Positions 35,275 through 47,691 are shown, counted from the stretch's first letter. The stretch: 64,000 nucleotides of DNA from Corylus avellana (GCF_901000735.1 NC_081543.1:14163574-14227573); one strand, 5' to 3'. Translations and numbers: made by a program. The notes: generated by a model from the sequence alone, not told the origin.

Positions 35275-35772
35275 TACGTACCACTTCTTTCTTTTATGGA
35301 GCTTCATCGGCGCAGTCTTATATCATATGCTACTATTGTTTACTAAAAATGGATATATAGTGCAGCAACAAGCGAGTGGAATATATATATATTCACATCT
35401 AGTAATATAGATCTTTGTTTCAGTCGTGCTTTTTTAGTGGTGCATTTTTTTTTTCTTAATTAAGTAATGTAATTCAGTATAGACGTGATAATAGCTAATT
35501 CTCACTACTACATCTTCTAATTGTATGACCGTTGTATAAGTTTGTTTGAGATTATGTTAATAAACTTAAAAAGTAGTTTTAGTACTTAACAAAAATAGAT
35601 TTGTCTAATAAGAAACTTAAAAACATTTTTTTAACTTTTTTGCTCTTAAAAAGAAAAGCTTAAAACTGCGTTTTAAGAAAAGTGTCAAAATGAGATTTTT
35701 TCTAAAGACTATTACATGTTTTTTTCTTTTATAAATAAAAACTCTATTTTCTAACACAATCACGTGCAGTAA

Positions 35773-35819
<47 letters not shown>

Positions 35820-36300
35820 TCTTAATATGTAATGAAAGAGAAGGTTGTGTTACAATTATTGTATGTAATGGTTTTCATGTTATAGAAAATTTTACTTATG
35901 ATTGATATGCGAAGATATTAATTTTTAATGATTTTGGTCCCCAATTCATCTCTCATTAGTTATCGAAACCCCAATTCATCTCCCAGTAATCGGATTTATT
36001 CTAAGTTTTTTTTTTTTTTTTTTTAGCATTAAAAAAGGAAAAAAATTTGAGCCATGGGATAATTATGAATAAATTGATAATTAAGTTGCACACTTGAGTT
36101 ACTACTTCGGTCAAAGTCCTCAAAATAGGAAAGCGACAAAACAAGAATACTCCAAAACAAACAAACAAGGTAGATTTGCTTGAAAATATAGGCAATTTTT
36201 GCTTGGACTTCATGTCTTGAGCTGTTGCAACAACGTTGTGATACCAAAATTGACGAAGTCTAGAAGCTATGAATATTTTGGGTCGAATTTGATGAATCTG
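35275..36300 (+). repeat. M-gene 3' flank, copy 2
   Basis: Homologous to 30195-31320 and 53840-54960. Contains an (AAT/ATT)n microsatellite at about 35778-35820. Non-coding. Confidence 0.8.
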
Positions 36301-36976
36301 GATCTTTTCCAATTGGGGAGAAATTGGAGATTCTCCAGTTGTTAATCGTGACTATTTATTTTAAATTCAAAGGTATATAAAATCATTTAAACTTCGGTAA
36401 AACAAAAGTCAGCATTTAATGCCCCGGTTATACAAAAACAGCTGACATTTTATAGATCATTGAATTTAAAATGAAGGGTCACGATTAACAATTGAAGAAT
36501 TTTTAATTTCTCCTCAATTAGAGGGGATCTCAATTCCAATTTGATGGGCCTGAGCGAATAGAAAAAAAAAAATTAAAAAAAATAAAATAAAATGAAAATT
36601 AATGGGCCTGAGGTGCACTTTTTGGGGGACGGGTCAAGATGACCCGATTGGGCCCTTTCATCTAAGTAGGATGAAAACCTAAGAAACAACTTTTTGTTTA
36701 GTATATATATATATATTGAAACCGTTTTTAGCGAAGCTTTCAAGAACACTAATTTTTTAAAAACTCTGAGAAAATCAAATCTACAATTTTTCTTTCGACC
36801 AATTTCTCAAACAAAGCAAAAATCATTGTTCATAAAAAAATTTGGCTAGCTAGGGGAGAAATTCTCCCTTGGCCAAAATTTCAATTATATATATATATAA
36901 AATTGAATAGTCTAACTTTTTTTTTTGTTGTAAAAAACGATTATTCTTACAATTTCTTCTAGAAAATATAAAAGAA
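36301..36976. other. no gene; extra insert in M4 flank
   Basis: About 36300-36540 is an insertion relative to the M3/M5 flanks, with inverted-looking ends (AATTGGGGAGAAATTGGAGA... versus ...TTTCTCCTCAATTAGAGG), probably a small MITE. The rest is AT-rich flank. Confidence 0.45.
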
Positions 36977-37015
36977 ATTGCTAGCCAAATATACAATTTG
37001 GCTAGCAACAATTTC
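36974..37015. repeat. hairpin repeat (GCTAGCCAAAT)
   Basis: AGAAATTGCTAGCCAAAT is followed by ATTTGGCTAGCAACAATTTCT, a near-perfect stem with a short loop. Probable MITE end or foldback. Confidence 0.6.
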
Positions 37016-37018
37016 TTA

Positions 37019-37059
37019 CAGTCACTCGGGACCCCAAGATGCGGGGTCCCGAGTGACTG
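37019..37059. repeat. 17-bp perfect hairpin
   Basis: CAGTCACTCGGGACCCC, 7-nt loop AAGATGC, then its exact reverse complement. It sits exactly at the truncated end of the gypsy element. Confidence 0.85.
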
Positions 37060-37414
37060 CCACAGATTCCTTCATGAATCTCTCAAAGAACATAATCACC
37101 TTCTTCCTTTGAGACACATTTAAGAAGCGGTCACATAAAACTTCGTTTGAAAAGAGCTCCATTGACTAGTGCGAATCGAGCAGCTTTTAGCTTTAATTGC
37201 ACAGCCTTTCTCTTTTCACCCGGCAGAATTCCTCTTTCAAGATAACCAACAATTTCTTCAGCCCAAGCAGGCATAACTTTGATAGTTAGAATAAAAACCT
37301 TCTCGGCAATGGAAGGCTGTTGCTCAACTTGTATTATCTGATCGAATTCTCCCACCTCACACTCGGTTGAAGAGCCCAAACGGGCGAGATGGTCGGCGTT
37401 CTCGTTTTCTTCCC

Positions 37415-37732
37415 TTAGGATTTTAACAATGCAAAACTTCTTGAAGATTTTTGCGTACCCTGAATTTTGGACAAGTAGAGTTTCATTTTGGTGCCCTTAG
37501 CCTCAAACTCGCCGCGAATATGGCCGACTATAACTTGTGAATCACTCCAAACTTCCACCAACTCTGCCTCTAGCTCTTGAGCTAAACCGAGCCCAGCTAT
37601 CACAGCTTCATACTCGGCTTCGTTGTTGGTAGTTTTGAATTCTAACCTCATTGAGCTCTTCAACTCTCTTCCATCCGGCGTAATTATTACGACCCCAGCT
37701 CCGCCGTTTCTTTTGGTAGATGAACCATCCAC
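37415..37732 (-). pseudogene. gypsy additional RNase H (aRNH) domain
   Basis: MDGSSTKRNGGAGVVI gives the first acidic residue, NNEAEYEAVIAGL the second, WSDSQVIVGHI the third. This RVT_3-like domain follows the regular RNase H. A frame break separates it from 37131-37379, which continues with VGYLERGILP and FALVNGALFKRSF toward the H2C2 segment. Confidence 0.8.
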
Positions 37733-37774
37733 ATAAATTACCCATGTTCTCTCTTTCGGCCAATCTTCCTAGTC

Positions 37775-38329
37775 CTAAATGTTAGTGAATTCTACCACAA
37801 AGTCTGCTAAAGCTTGACCTTTGACAGCATTACGTGGGATAAAGTGAATGTCGAATTCACTAATTTCAATTGCCCAGTTGCCCAGCCGACCAGACAAATC
37901 CAGCTTCCGAAGTACTTTCTTTAACGGATACTCGGTCAGGACATTGATTGTATGAGCTTGGAAGTACGGTCGGAGCTTTCTGGAGGCAATAACTAAGGCG
38001 AAAGCGAGTTTCTCCATCTGTACATATCTTTCCTCGGCGCCATGCAACGCTCGGCTGATGAAGTAGACTAGCTTCTGAACCTCTTCTTCCTCCCGGATCA
38101 AGGCCGCACTGACAGTAGTTGGTGATACTGCCAAGTATAAATACAATGTTTCACTGGGAACAGCTCGGCTGAGGAGAGGTGGACTAACCAGATACCTTTT
38201 AAGCTGTTCGAACGCCTGTTCGCACTCTTCAGACCATTCGAAAGCCTTGCGTAAAATCTTAAAAAATGGAAGGCACTTATCTGTAGACCGAGAGATGAAC
38301 CTATTCAAGGCTGCGATTCTTCCTGTCAA
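37775..38329 (-). pseudogene. gypsy RT thumb and RNase H domain
   Basis: FEWSEECEQAFEQLKRYL, then YLYLAVSPTTVSAALIREE, YFISRALHGAEERYVQMEKLA and GRLGNWAIEISEFDI. This is the degenerate RNase H typical of Tat elements (first acidic residue replaced). A stop at about 38330 divides it from the RT frame. Confidence 0.85.
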
Positions 38330-38332
38330 CTA

Positions 38333-39091
38333 CTATACGTGCTTCACATTCTTTGGAGATTGCATATCCAATACCGCTTGGATCTTCTCTGGATTAGCCT
38401 CAATCCCTCGGCTAGACACCATATAACCGAGGAACTTCCCGGATGAAACTCCGAATGCACACTTTGTAGGGTTCAATTTCATCTTAAAACGCTTCAATGT
38501 TTTGAACGCCTCCTGCAAGTCGGTAACATGGTCCATCTGCAGCTTGCTCTTGACCAGCATGTCATCAACATAAACCTCCATACTTTTATCAATCTGTTCT
38601 TGAAACATCCGGTTTATTAGCCTTTGGTAAGTTGCACCGGCATTCTTCAGACCGAATGGCATGACCTTGTAGCAATACAAACCTCGGTCAGTGGTGAAGG
38701 CTGTCTTCTCTTGATCAGATGGATGCATGAAAATCTGATTATAGCCTGAAAAGGCATCCATGAAGCTCAGCAACTCATAGCCTCCTGTTACGTCAACTAA
38801 GGAGCTAATATGGGGTAGTGGAAAGCTGTCCTTCGGGCAAGCTTTGTTGAGATCGGTAAAATCTACGCACATCCTCCACATCCCAGAGGACTTCTTAACC
38901 ATCACTACGTTGGATAGCCAATCAGGGTAATGTGCCTCTTCGATGAACTGTGCCTTCAGTAGCTTGTCCACTTCCTCGGCTATCGCCATGTTTCTATCGG
39001 GGGCAAACTTCCTTCGCTTCTCCTTTACTGGTTTGACCTCTAGATCAATGTTCAAGTGATGAACAATATCCTTGGGGTCAATCCCTAGCAT
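38333..39091 (-). pseudogene. gypsy reverse transcriptase domain
   Basis: 252 open codons: [54 protein letters not shown] and the catalytic YVDDMLVK, then [11 protein letters not shown] and [18 protein letters not shown]. The catalytic core looks intact although the polyprotein around it is broken. Confidence 0.92.
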
Positions 39092-39124
39092 GTCTTCAGA
39101 AGACCATGCAAAAACTTCAAGGTT

Positions 39125-39850
39125 CTACTGGATAAACCGAACAAGAGCTTCTTTAACTCCAGGAGCTAGCTGCAAACCAATCTTGACAACCTTTCCTTCA
39201 GCTATAGGTATATTAATCAGTGGCTCGGCTGGCTCCTTCCTCAACTGCATCTTTCGCTCTTCAGCTAAACTACCGATCGTCAATAGTGCTGACTTTGGGC
39301 ATTTCTTCAAAGATGTTTTGTAACATCTTCTAGCAACAACTTGGTCTCCCCTAACCTCTCCGACCCCTTCAATGGTCGGGAACTTCATTTTCAAGTGATA
39401 GGTTGAAGTGACCGCCCTCAATTTATTCAAAGCCGGGCGACCAATGATCATATTGTAAGCCGATGGTCGGTCAATGACCAAAAAATCCACCATGATAGTA
39501 GATTGTCTAGGAGCAATCCCTGCTTTAACCGGAAGAGAAATCAACCCAATAGGTTGGACATGCTCACCTGCGAATCCTATCAACGGTGACAAGAATGGTT
39601 TCAACTTCTCTCGGCCAATGCCCAATTATTGAATAACTGTCCAATAAATAATATCAGCCAAGCTTCCATTATCTACCAAGACTCGGTGAATGGCATGGTT
39701 AGCCACCGTCAGAATTATCACCAAAGCATCATCATGTGGCATTGAGACCTCTTTTGCATCCTCCTCCGAGAATGTTAGAACACTTGGTTCCTTCTTCTGA
39801 ATCTTGGAGGGTTTTTCCTGCGCAAAGATTTCTTCCATTCTAGCTTGCTT
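39125..39850 (-). pseudogene. gypsy protease region
   Basis: HRVLVDNGSLADIIYW (about 39690-39640) carries the active-site D-[NT]-G-S; then a stop near 39625 and the C-terminal half FLVIDRPSAYNMIIGRPALNK (about 39490-39420). Retropepsin-like aspartic protease followed by the linker to RT. Confidence 0.82.
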
Positions 39851-40101
39851 GGCGTAAGCCTTCCTTGCCGAGCTTGATTCTCCTCCGCTAGCCAGACCTC
39901 CTAAGATGGTGTGAATTTCGCCAATAATAACTTGATTCTGAGGATTTTGCTGCTGATTCTGCGTAATCCTCGGCTCATCTCGCCTTTGCCTCTGGTTACG
40001 TGATCGATCATTACCCTGACCTGAATGCTGTCCCTGTACATCCTGAACATTTTTTCCTTTGCTGTTTTCCTCAGCCAAGAAATTCAATAACTTCCCATTT
40101 C

Positions 40102-41108
40102 TCAAAATTTTTCAATCTCAAACCGAAGACTAATACAATCCTCGGTTTGATGCCCAAGATCGTTACGATACTCGCAAAACTTCTGAGTACTGCGGTGTTG
40201 GGGAGGAGGCTTCATCCTTCCTGGCCATCGGAAACTCGGGTCCTTTTTAACTTCCATGACCACCCTATAAATAGTTGTATTCAAGGGTGTCCATCCCACG
40301 TATTGTTGATGCTGGTTTGGATGAGGCAAAAGACCGACCTTCTTATCCTGAACCTTAGGATTTTGACCGTTTTTTTCTTCTTCTCGATTATAACTCTCGG
40401 TTTTGTCATAACCAGATCAGCAGCAAACTTACTCTCGATAGCTTTAGATTTCAACAATGTCGAGATAGTTTCTTCTTGGTTGATGAATTCCTCGGCCTTG
40501 CTGTTAAACTATCGCAAAGTTCCTGTCTTTGGCCTTTTGGACAATTCGGCCATTAGAGGCCCTTCAGTTTGTATACCATGCATCAATGCTGAGAGAATGG
40601 TTTGCTCGTCAGTACTCTCCACTGTCAGCTTCTCCCGATTAAATCGCGACAAATATTCTTTCAAAGATTCGTCTTTTCCCTACATAAGAGACAATAGATA
40701 TGCCGAGTTCTTCTTCCTTCTTCTAGTGGCAAAAAACTGACCGAGGAACTGTTGCCCAAGATAATCAAAACCGTCAACTGATTTAGGGCTCAGACTTCCG
40801 AACCATTCCTTTGCGACTCCCTTTAAAGTTAAAGGGAAGGCTCGACAAGCAATTTCATCAGGAGTTTCATGAAGGATGATATGAGCTCGGAAACTCTCCA
40901 TATGGTCGGAAGGATCTCCACTTCCATCATATTCGCCAAGTCGAAGAACCTTAAAATTACCAGGCATGGGGAACCTCATCACTCGGTCAGTAAAAGGCAA
41001 GTTGGTGTATTGCATTAGATCTTCAGCAGCAAACCAATTTTCTCCATTTTCAATTAAGAAAGCCATCTTTTCGAACTTCTGCTGGAGATCTTTAACGTCT
41101 TTGTGCAC
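40102..41108 (-). pseudogene. gypsy gag
   Basis: MRFPMPGNFKVLRLGEYDG, DPSDHMESFRAHI, FPLTLKGVAKEWFGSLSP and LGQQFLGQFF match the retrotransposon gag domain. A downstream frame gives SLKEYLSRFNREKL-like text and a degenerate knuckle KFCEYRNDLGHQTEDC. Several stops interrupt it. ORF 41325-41585 supplies the upstream leader part of gag. Confidence 0.85.
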
Positions 41109-41646
41109 AGCAGTCTCTACAGGTTTATTAAGATACGACCGAACATGACGGGAATGGCTACACTGAGAATTACCGTGGTGGTTTTTGGCATGGCTGGACT
41201 CGCCATGGCGTGACCTGCCACCAAATTGTGAATGCTTGGGAAGCTCTTGTCGACTAGTGTTTGCTTTAGCCCGAACAGTATGAGGATTGCCTTGTATTGA
41301 GCTTCTAGTGTCTGGTTGGGTTGACTAACGTCGGGCTGATGGTGGTGGATTCCTGTGAGACTCTTCTCGTCTTCTCTTCTGTGCCGAGTCTTCTCTAGGA
41401 GGCAGCCTAGAGACGATCTTTTCATTCTGCTTCCTCATAGCCTCAACAAATTCGGCTATTTGCTTCATAAAATTCACCATGATAGCTGTTTGGGGATTTG
41501 GATCATGTGAGGTTCTGGGTATATCTGTTTGGATGATTGGTGTGAGATGAGGCGATGTGCCAGAGTGTGGAGGTGTGTTCACCATATCGGAATATATGAG
41601 ATTAGTAAGAACCGATAAAATATCGTTCCCACAGACGGTGCCAAAC

Positions 41647-42207
41647 TGTTGAAGCAGTTTTCCGAATGATGACGTGGAAAAGGGGTCAGCACAATATTTG
41701 ATAACCGAACGTTGAGCTGAGAATAAGAATAAGAAAAAGGGATCAAAGCTGCCGGCGTTGTCCGGCCAGAGGAAGCTCTGATGCCTAAGTTAGTCACAGT
41801 GTTTAAGGAAAAAATGAACTTGAAAATTATAGATCAGAGAAAAGATAAGCAAAGAATTCAGTTTCAGAAGGTGAAAAGAAGTTACCAAAATAATAAGAGG
41901 GGACCCCCCTTTTATAGGCATCGAATTGTTCCTGTTCATCTAACACTGTGGACTTACCGAATATCCATGTGTTGACAATATACTAAAACAAGATATTTAC
42001 TCTTGATATTCTAATATTTCTGAGAGTAATACTCGGTACCTGCCTCAAGCTCGGTTGACCGAACTTGATAGCCGAGTATCAATAACACAACCAAATAAAG
42101 CTGCCCTGCCGAACATGAGTTTGTTTTAAACAGTAAAAATGACCGAGTATGGGGAATGGGCCGGTAAATCAGAACTGGGCCCAAGTAAGCCGAAATTTGA
42201 CCCAACA
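41647..42207 (-). repeat. 5' LTR of the gypsy element
   Basis: 561 bp. On the minus strand it begins TGTTGGGTCAAATTTC and ends GCTTCAACA, the TG...CA form, followed immediately by GTTTGGCACCGTCTGTGG. The right flank ATTGG (42208-42212) is the expected 5-bp target; the matching left copy is lost with the truncated end. Confidence 0.82.
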
Positions 42208-43560
42208 ATTGGAAAGACTGAAATGTGAATAGTTCAAAGGATTGGAAAAAATAAAAGAAAGTCGAGCATATATCCCATGCCATGGTTATCTGTAGGCCAG
42301 AACTGTGAAAAAGTTTTATCGCAGTAAACCTCAAGTTGTTGGGATAAGGCTTTATTTAGTGAAGTATGAATCCTGATTTCTCCTTGATAACTCAACAAAA
42401 CCTGACCCAATTTGTTGGAAATCATGTGTGTGTTACTTGATGTTGGGATAAGTAAACTTCATGTTGTTGGGATAAGGCTTTCTTTAGTGAAGTATGAATC
42501 CTGGTTTCTCCTTGACAACTCAACAAAACCTAACCCGATTTGTTGGAAATCGTGTGTGTTACTTGATGTTGTACATTGGGGTGGGAAAAATTCCACATGC
42601 TTATGTTAGTGTATGACATATTTGGACAGGGTTTGCCGAGCATTCTTTACAATGAAATATAATTGTTCTATTGTTGTTGTAATTATTTTTGCTCAGAAAT
42701 TTAATTCTATTGCCTTTCCTATGCGGTGAGGTAAAAGTTGTGGACAGAACTGCTGTTATCACAGCGAATGTAGAAATTGTGGTCGTGAGGCCCCCTGGCA
42801 TTCAAGAAGCCCTTAATGCTAAGGCCAGTAATGACATATTATTGATAACTGTTTTAAATTAAGCTGATGTGATATTATTAATCCTTAGTCATACATCATG
42901 ATTAATCAATATGATAATTGGTCTAGACAATACAAGCGCACTTAGGCTACTATCAAAATTTCAGCTACAGCATAGAGGGAATAAGCCATGAATAATTGTT
43001 AATCAGACTCTTTTTTTAATGGGGAAAATGCAGTTTACCCCCGTGAAGTTTCAGGAATTTTTCAATTTTAACTCCAAAGTTCAAAAATTGGCAATCTACC
43101 CCCCTAAAGTTTTAAAATTTGGCAATTTAAACCTTCCGTTTAATTTTTTCGTTAAAATTGACGGAAATCTATAAAATTACATAATTGCCCTTAGGCTTTT
43201 TTTAAAAATATTTCGTCCAATTTAACGGAAAAATTAAACGGAAGGTTTAAATTGCCAATTTTTGAAACTTCAGGGGGGTAGATTGCCAATTTTTGAACTT
43301 TGGGGTTAAAATTGAAAAACTCCTGAAACTTCAGGGGGTAAACTGCATTTTCCCCATTTTTAATCAACAATGCAGCAAAATACCGTCAAGGCCGATCTTT
43401 CATACAACCATCAGGCAGTGAAGATGTGATAGTGTATGCAGAAGCATCCACCCAGGAAGCAGCTGACAGCCTAGCCAACTCTGTAGCAAGACCTGTGGCT
43501 TTGGACCATTTCCCAGGATTTGGTTCTATCTTTCATTCTGCAACTAAGTTTGAAAGATCT
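42208..43560 (+). pseudogene. DRT101: PAGM pseudogene copy P4 (exons f and g)
   Basis: Begins inside intron e-f at the gypsy LTR. Exon f about 42732-42830 keeps its AG acceptor (GTGAG) unlike P1, P2 and P5. Exon g about 43374-43520 has no stop in the RPSGTED region, but reads QPSGSED and has lost one codon (GTGATAGTG), removing the conserved arginine. The intron carries a direct duplication of about 125 bp (42325-42440 repeated from 42445) and a 335-bp MITE between exons f and g. It lacks the stops common to P1, P2 and P5, so it branched off earlier. Confidence 0.85.
43021..43355. mobile_element. 335-bp MITE with very long inverted arms
   Basis: Starts GGGGAAAATGCAGTTTACCC and ends with its inverted copy GGGTAAACTGCATTTTCCCC. 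The arms of roughly 150 bp pair nearly throughout. Flanks TTTTTTAAT (43012-43020) and ATTTTTAAT (43356-43364) form an 8-9 bp target duplication; P1, P2, P3 and P5 show the unoccupied site. Mutator-like or hAT-like non-autonomous element. Confidence 0.88.
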
Positions 43561-45119
43561 GCTAGGGTCATTATTGGACCAGTTTGATTTTGATATTGTG
43601 ATATTGATCATTGCAAATGTGGGTAATTACTTGATATTATAATTACCTTCTCAAAACTTGATGAATTAGGAACAAAATGGAATCTGAGTTCACTACAAAA
43701 AACTAATTATTTTTTGACTCATGATTTCTGACGTGTGAGGTGGCCTGACAAGTCAGAAAACCCTTCTGATGCGTCGGTTTTGACGTGTTTCAGGCGTTGC
43801 AAATGTGGCTGTTAGAAATTCCTAACGTGTTATATCCAACATGTCAGAAGTTTCTGACGTGTTGGATTTAACACATCAAAAACAATTTATGACGTGTCAA
43901 TATAGACACGTCAGAAAAAAAAAATTCTGACGTGTCAGTCTAGACACGTTAGAACATTTTTCTGACTTGTCTATACTGACTTGTCAAAAAATTTCTGGCG
44001 TGTCAATTTTCTAACGTGTCAATTTTGACACGTCACAAATATTGGTTATTTTTGAAATTTTTTTTTTCCCTCCCCACTATATATTTTTTGAATTTTTTCA
44101 GGACTATACCCGAATTTTGGATTACAATTAACCTGATATACAATTTATCCATCGATCCATGCAACATACAATTTTTCCATCAATCACAAGTCATATCCTA
44201 CAATTTTTCCATCAAATAACATAAGTCATATTCATTAACATCAATCACAAACTATCCACCAAAACTAACTTCAAGACACACAAAATGGCATATATATATA
44301 CCAAGTGCAAAAGGTCAACCACAAATAACATAATATACACCAATTTAATTATCTTTGTTATCATCAATAAAACTATCACAAATACAATTACATTAACGAA
44401 GTAACTTATATATAAGTGTGTCAATAGCCAACCAGACGTTCAACGTTGATCATTGACATCGAATGCATCCTCTCCACGATGTTCATTACCTGCAAATGAT
44501 AAAACAAACAATCACCAAACAATATTCATTGATAAAACAATCACCAAACAAATAAAATTCAATAGCTGCAAATGATAATACAAACAATCATTGAGGAGCA
44601 TCACGATGTAAAGTGAAAAAAAAATGCCTGAATATTCTCCCAACTCAGTTGTTGATTCTTCCACAGTAAATGATATAACAAAAAGGTAAACGTTGAAGTT
44701 AGCAGAAAATTCATATAAAAAAGAAAAAAAAATTAAGATTGACCAATATATATATATATTATATGCATGTAGTATTTTGATAATCTTGCCGTAATATTTT
44801 AATTCGTTGAGGAGATTAACACATAGGAGTTTATATATATTCAAATCATGTTATATTAACTACTTAAAATTATGATATTTATCTAGTGTAGACTTGATCG
44901 TTTCATACTCTGACACAATCACGTACACCAGATTCTTAATATTCTACAAGGACCATAGTGGTCCATCTAATAATACCAATAAACACTTCAAATGCAAAGC
45001 TCTAACCACCCATATCCACCACCAAACCAACCATGATATATAAACCAAATTCAACAGGATTTACAACATCATTAATTAATGAGAATGACTACAACATATC
45101 CAAACTCTAAATTTAGAAG

Positions 45120-45122
<3 letters not shown>

Positions 45123-45178
<56 letters not shown>
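45123..45178. repeat. (AC)n(AT)n compound microsatellite
   Basis: About 22 AC units followed by about 7 AT units, inside the CACTA element. Confidence 0.9.
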
Positions 45179-45179
<1 letters not shown>

Positions 45180-45310
45180 GACAGTTTTGTTTCCTAAATT
45201 GACCATTAAAAAATGTCATTACCTGATCCACTGTCGACCGACGATCGCACCATCGCAAAGGGTGGGGAAGCTCTGTCTGGTGCGGTGTTAAACCGCATCA
45301 TTTCCTTGAG

Positions 45311-46432
45311 CTAGCGTAAACGAGCGTCAAACACTACCTGACATGCAACCTCCTGATGAGCTACCCGTGCATTATTCTCGGCCAACAAGACATCTATCTG
45401 TTCCTTATGCTTTTCCCTCTCAACCTCAAGCAGCTTAAGTGTTTCTTGTGATATCCTGGAGTGTCTGGCGTTTTTTGACCGTGCCTGTGATGGTGTATAA
45501 TATGAGTGTATGTTCCCCCGCACAGGTAGAATATTTGGTCCAGCCATCCGAACCCTACCAGCATACTTAGGCTTATTTCCAAGCGCCTGTGCGAATGCAT
45601 CGTTTGGCGCCCACTTGACCGTTCCCTCTGTGATGCTAGACAATGCTACAGGGTCGGTGGGTATAAGCTCCTTCATCCTTTCCTGTATGTCACATTAATT
45701 ATTGAGTCAGTGGGTCATACAATTGTTAATCCCAAATAATTTATCACATATATATGCAAAAAAACATATGAAAGGTGAGTAGCATACATATCTCTCCTTC
45801 ACTATATCGTTCGGATATGTACCGTCCTTCTTCGTGTATGTGGTGATATAATTTTGTGCACGAGTAGGATGACTGCCCAAACGTATGGCCTGCGGATAAA
45901 ATAGGACATACATATATTTTTAAATATATCAAATAATAACATGTTTACATCTGTAAGTATAGGGTAAATTACACACTTACCTCATCATGTGTCACCCTAG
46001 CATAGCTCTTCGATCTAGTGCAATGTGGTGTATCATTTAATGCTCACATTCTCTTCATTTTCGCCGCATAATCCTACACAGTTAACACTTTAATATGTTA
46101 ATACTAACACAATTACAATTAATGACACTACACAAAACAAAGAGTTTAACTCATGACCTACCCTATTCTCCTGGGTACACCATCTCTCCAATAAGATCTC
46201 CAAGTCGACAGCATTGTACGCAGCGAGCGTCTTTCCATCCACTCTTGCCCGTACAGTGGCCGGAGTATTTTCGTCCGTAATGGCACAAATTTTTTTAAGC
46301 TCGTACCTCCAAGTCCGCAGCTTTTTGCCCATATCCTGAAATTCGTCATTCTTGACGACATTCAAGTTGCGCTTGGGCGGGACGAAAAAATATGCCTACA
46401 CAAGTTCAAAATTGATAAATTAAAAAAACCTA

Positions 46433-46467
<35 letters not shown>

Positions 46468-47455
46468 TATATATGTGCAACTTAGAGCGTATATATACAT
46501 ATATACATTAGGAGTGTTTTACATAATATGCAATACATACTATCAAGGCGTCCCAAATATTCTCCTTGGTACGCTGCGGTACCTTCGTCCAATCGTCCAG
46601 TATTCGGACATAATTCTCACTCCTTACTATGTTTCTGGTCATCCGTCTAAACCTCAAGGAGCTAAAGCCAACGGGCTGGGATGATGCATTGTACTCCATT
46701 ATGATCCGTTTGCCGGCGAGGACTCCCGGCCGCCGATGCGAGTCAAAAATGGTAAATACCTTAATAATGATGTTTCCATTCGAATCGGTGCCTAACAAAT
46801 TAAAAATTATCAATGTAAGTTATTTCGAATTAAATAGTAACTAACAAGTAAATTAAGACATATATACATGACATTTGAGCATATATACTTACTTATGGTC
46901 CAGACTTTCCGAGGGCCTAAATGGTCGTCGGGAGCAGGGTCGGTGAGCTGCGGGTCATCCGTGGCTCGTGTCCCACCAGGCATGTCTTCCTAGGCATGTG
47001 TCTCACTGTCATCGGGACCTGCTTTGTATTTTTTAAGAATGTTTAGAATTGTATGAAGTTGTAATTGTAGTTAAATATAATTGATATCGTACCAAATTCG
47101 TTAGAAACTTTCAACACTTTCAATCTTTAAAAAAACTTTCGGCCGTACCTGCGCTATGCTGGCTATATAGCCGCTCGACATCGCCCTGAGGACCCTGTCC
47201 TAACTAGCTGTACGGATACGAGTCAGGCCGATACTCCATCTGGGCCATGCCTGCCCGACCATATGAAGCATGGACAAGGATCTCCTCTTCCATAACATCT
47301 AGAAGTATTGGTTGATATCCTTCCTACATCCCCAGAAGCAGAGCAATGTCTTGTTGCTCACTGTCATCAAGGTGGCCTGGCGGAGACGCATGCGACATAT
47401 ATTGCCGCACTAAGGATGAGCCCCTGTGTGCTCTTGTCTTCCCCCTAGTACTCAT
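45311..47455 (-). pseudogene. CACTA TNPA-like gene (Transposase_24 type)
   Basis: Multi-exon minus-strand gene. Exon 1, ATG at 47455 to about 47149, begins MSTRGKTRAHRGSSLVRQY but holds two stops. Later pieces: GPRKVWTI (about 46900), GTDSNGNIIIKVFTIFD (46795), RRPGVLAGKRIIMEYNASSQPVGF, YVRILDDWTKVPQRTKENIWDAL (46560), LRTWRYELKKICA (46320), SKSYARVTHDE (about 46000), then MKELIPTDPVALSSITEGTV (45676) and a C-terminal coiled region. The order fits the plant En/Spm accessory transposase that binds subterminal repeats. The stops make it inactive. Confidence 0.75.
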
Positions 47456-47548
47456 GGTACCCTGTGAAAAACACCACAAACCCAATTAATTTCGTATACA
47501 ATGTATCAAATATTTACTACCTTACATATGCATGACTCACATATTAAA

Positions 47549-47558
<10 letters not shown>

Positions 47559-47583
<25 letters not shown>

Positions 47584-47617
47584 AGATTTTACTGAATGCA
47601 CAACTACCAATCAAAAG

Positions 47618-47687
<70 letters not shown>
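47559..47687. repeat. two TA microsatellite runs
   Basis: (AT)n at about 47550-47580 and a run of about 35 TA units at 47619-47687, within the CACTA element. Other TA runs in the element: 46435-46459, 52245-52281, 52398-52426. Confidence 0.9.

Positions 47688-47691
<4 letters not shown>

Larger units (their letters stand above)
37060..42207 (-). mobile_element. Ty3/gypsy retrotransposon, Tat-type, truncated
   Basis: Minus-strand element with a 5' LTR (41647-42207), PBS-like TTTGGCACCGTCTGTGGGAA directly inside it, gag, protease, RT, RNase H and a second RNase H domain. The frame then runs into a YVL-EIHEGICG segment (integrase zinc-finger start) and stops at 37060 where the hairpin begins. 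Integrase core, any 3' coding part and the 3' LTR are absent. The second, archaeal-type RNase H after the normal one is the hallmark of the Tat lineage. Stops and frame breaks occur between domains. It is inserted in intron e-f of PAGM copy P4. Confidence 0.88.

Noticed and set aside
40000..40740. 246-codon + strand frame
   Set aside because: Antisense of the gypsy gag region, whose minus-strand motifs explain it.
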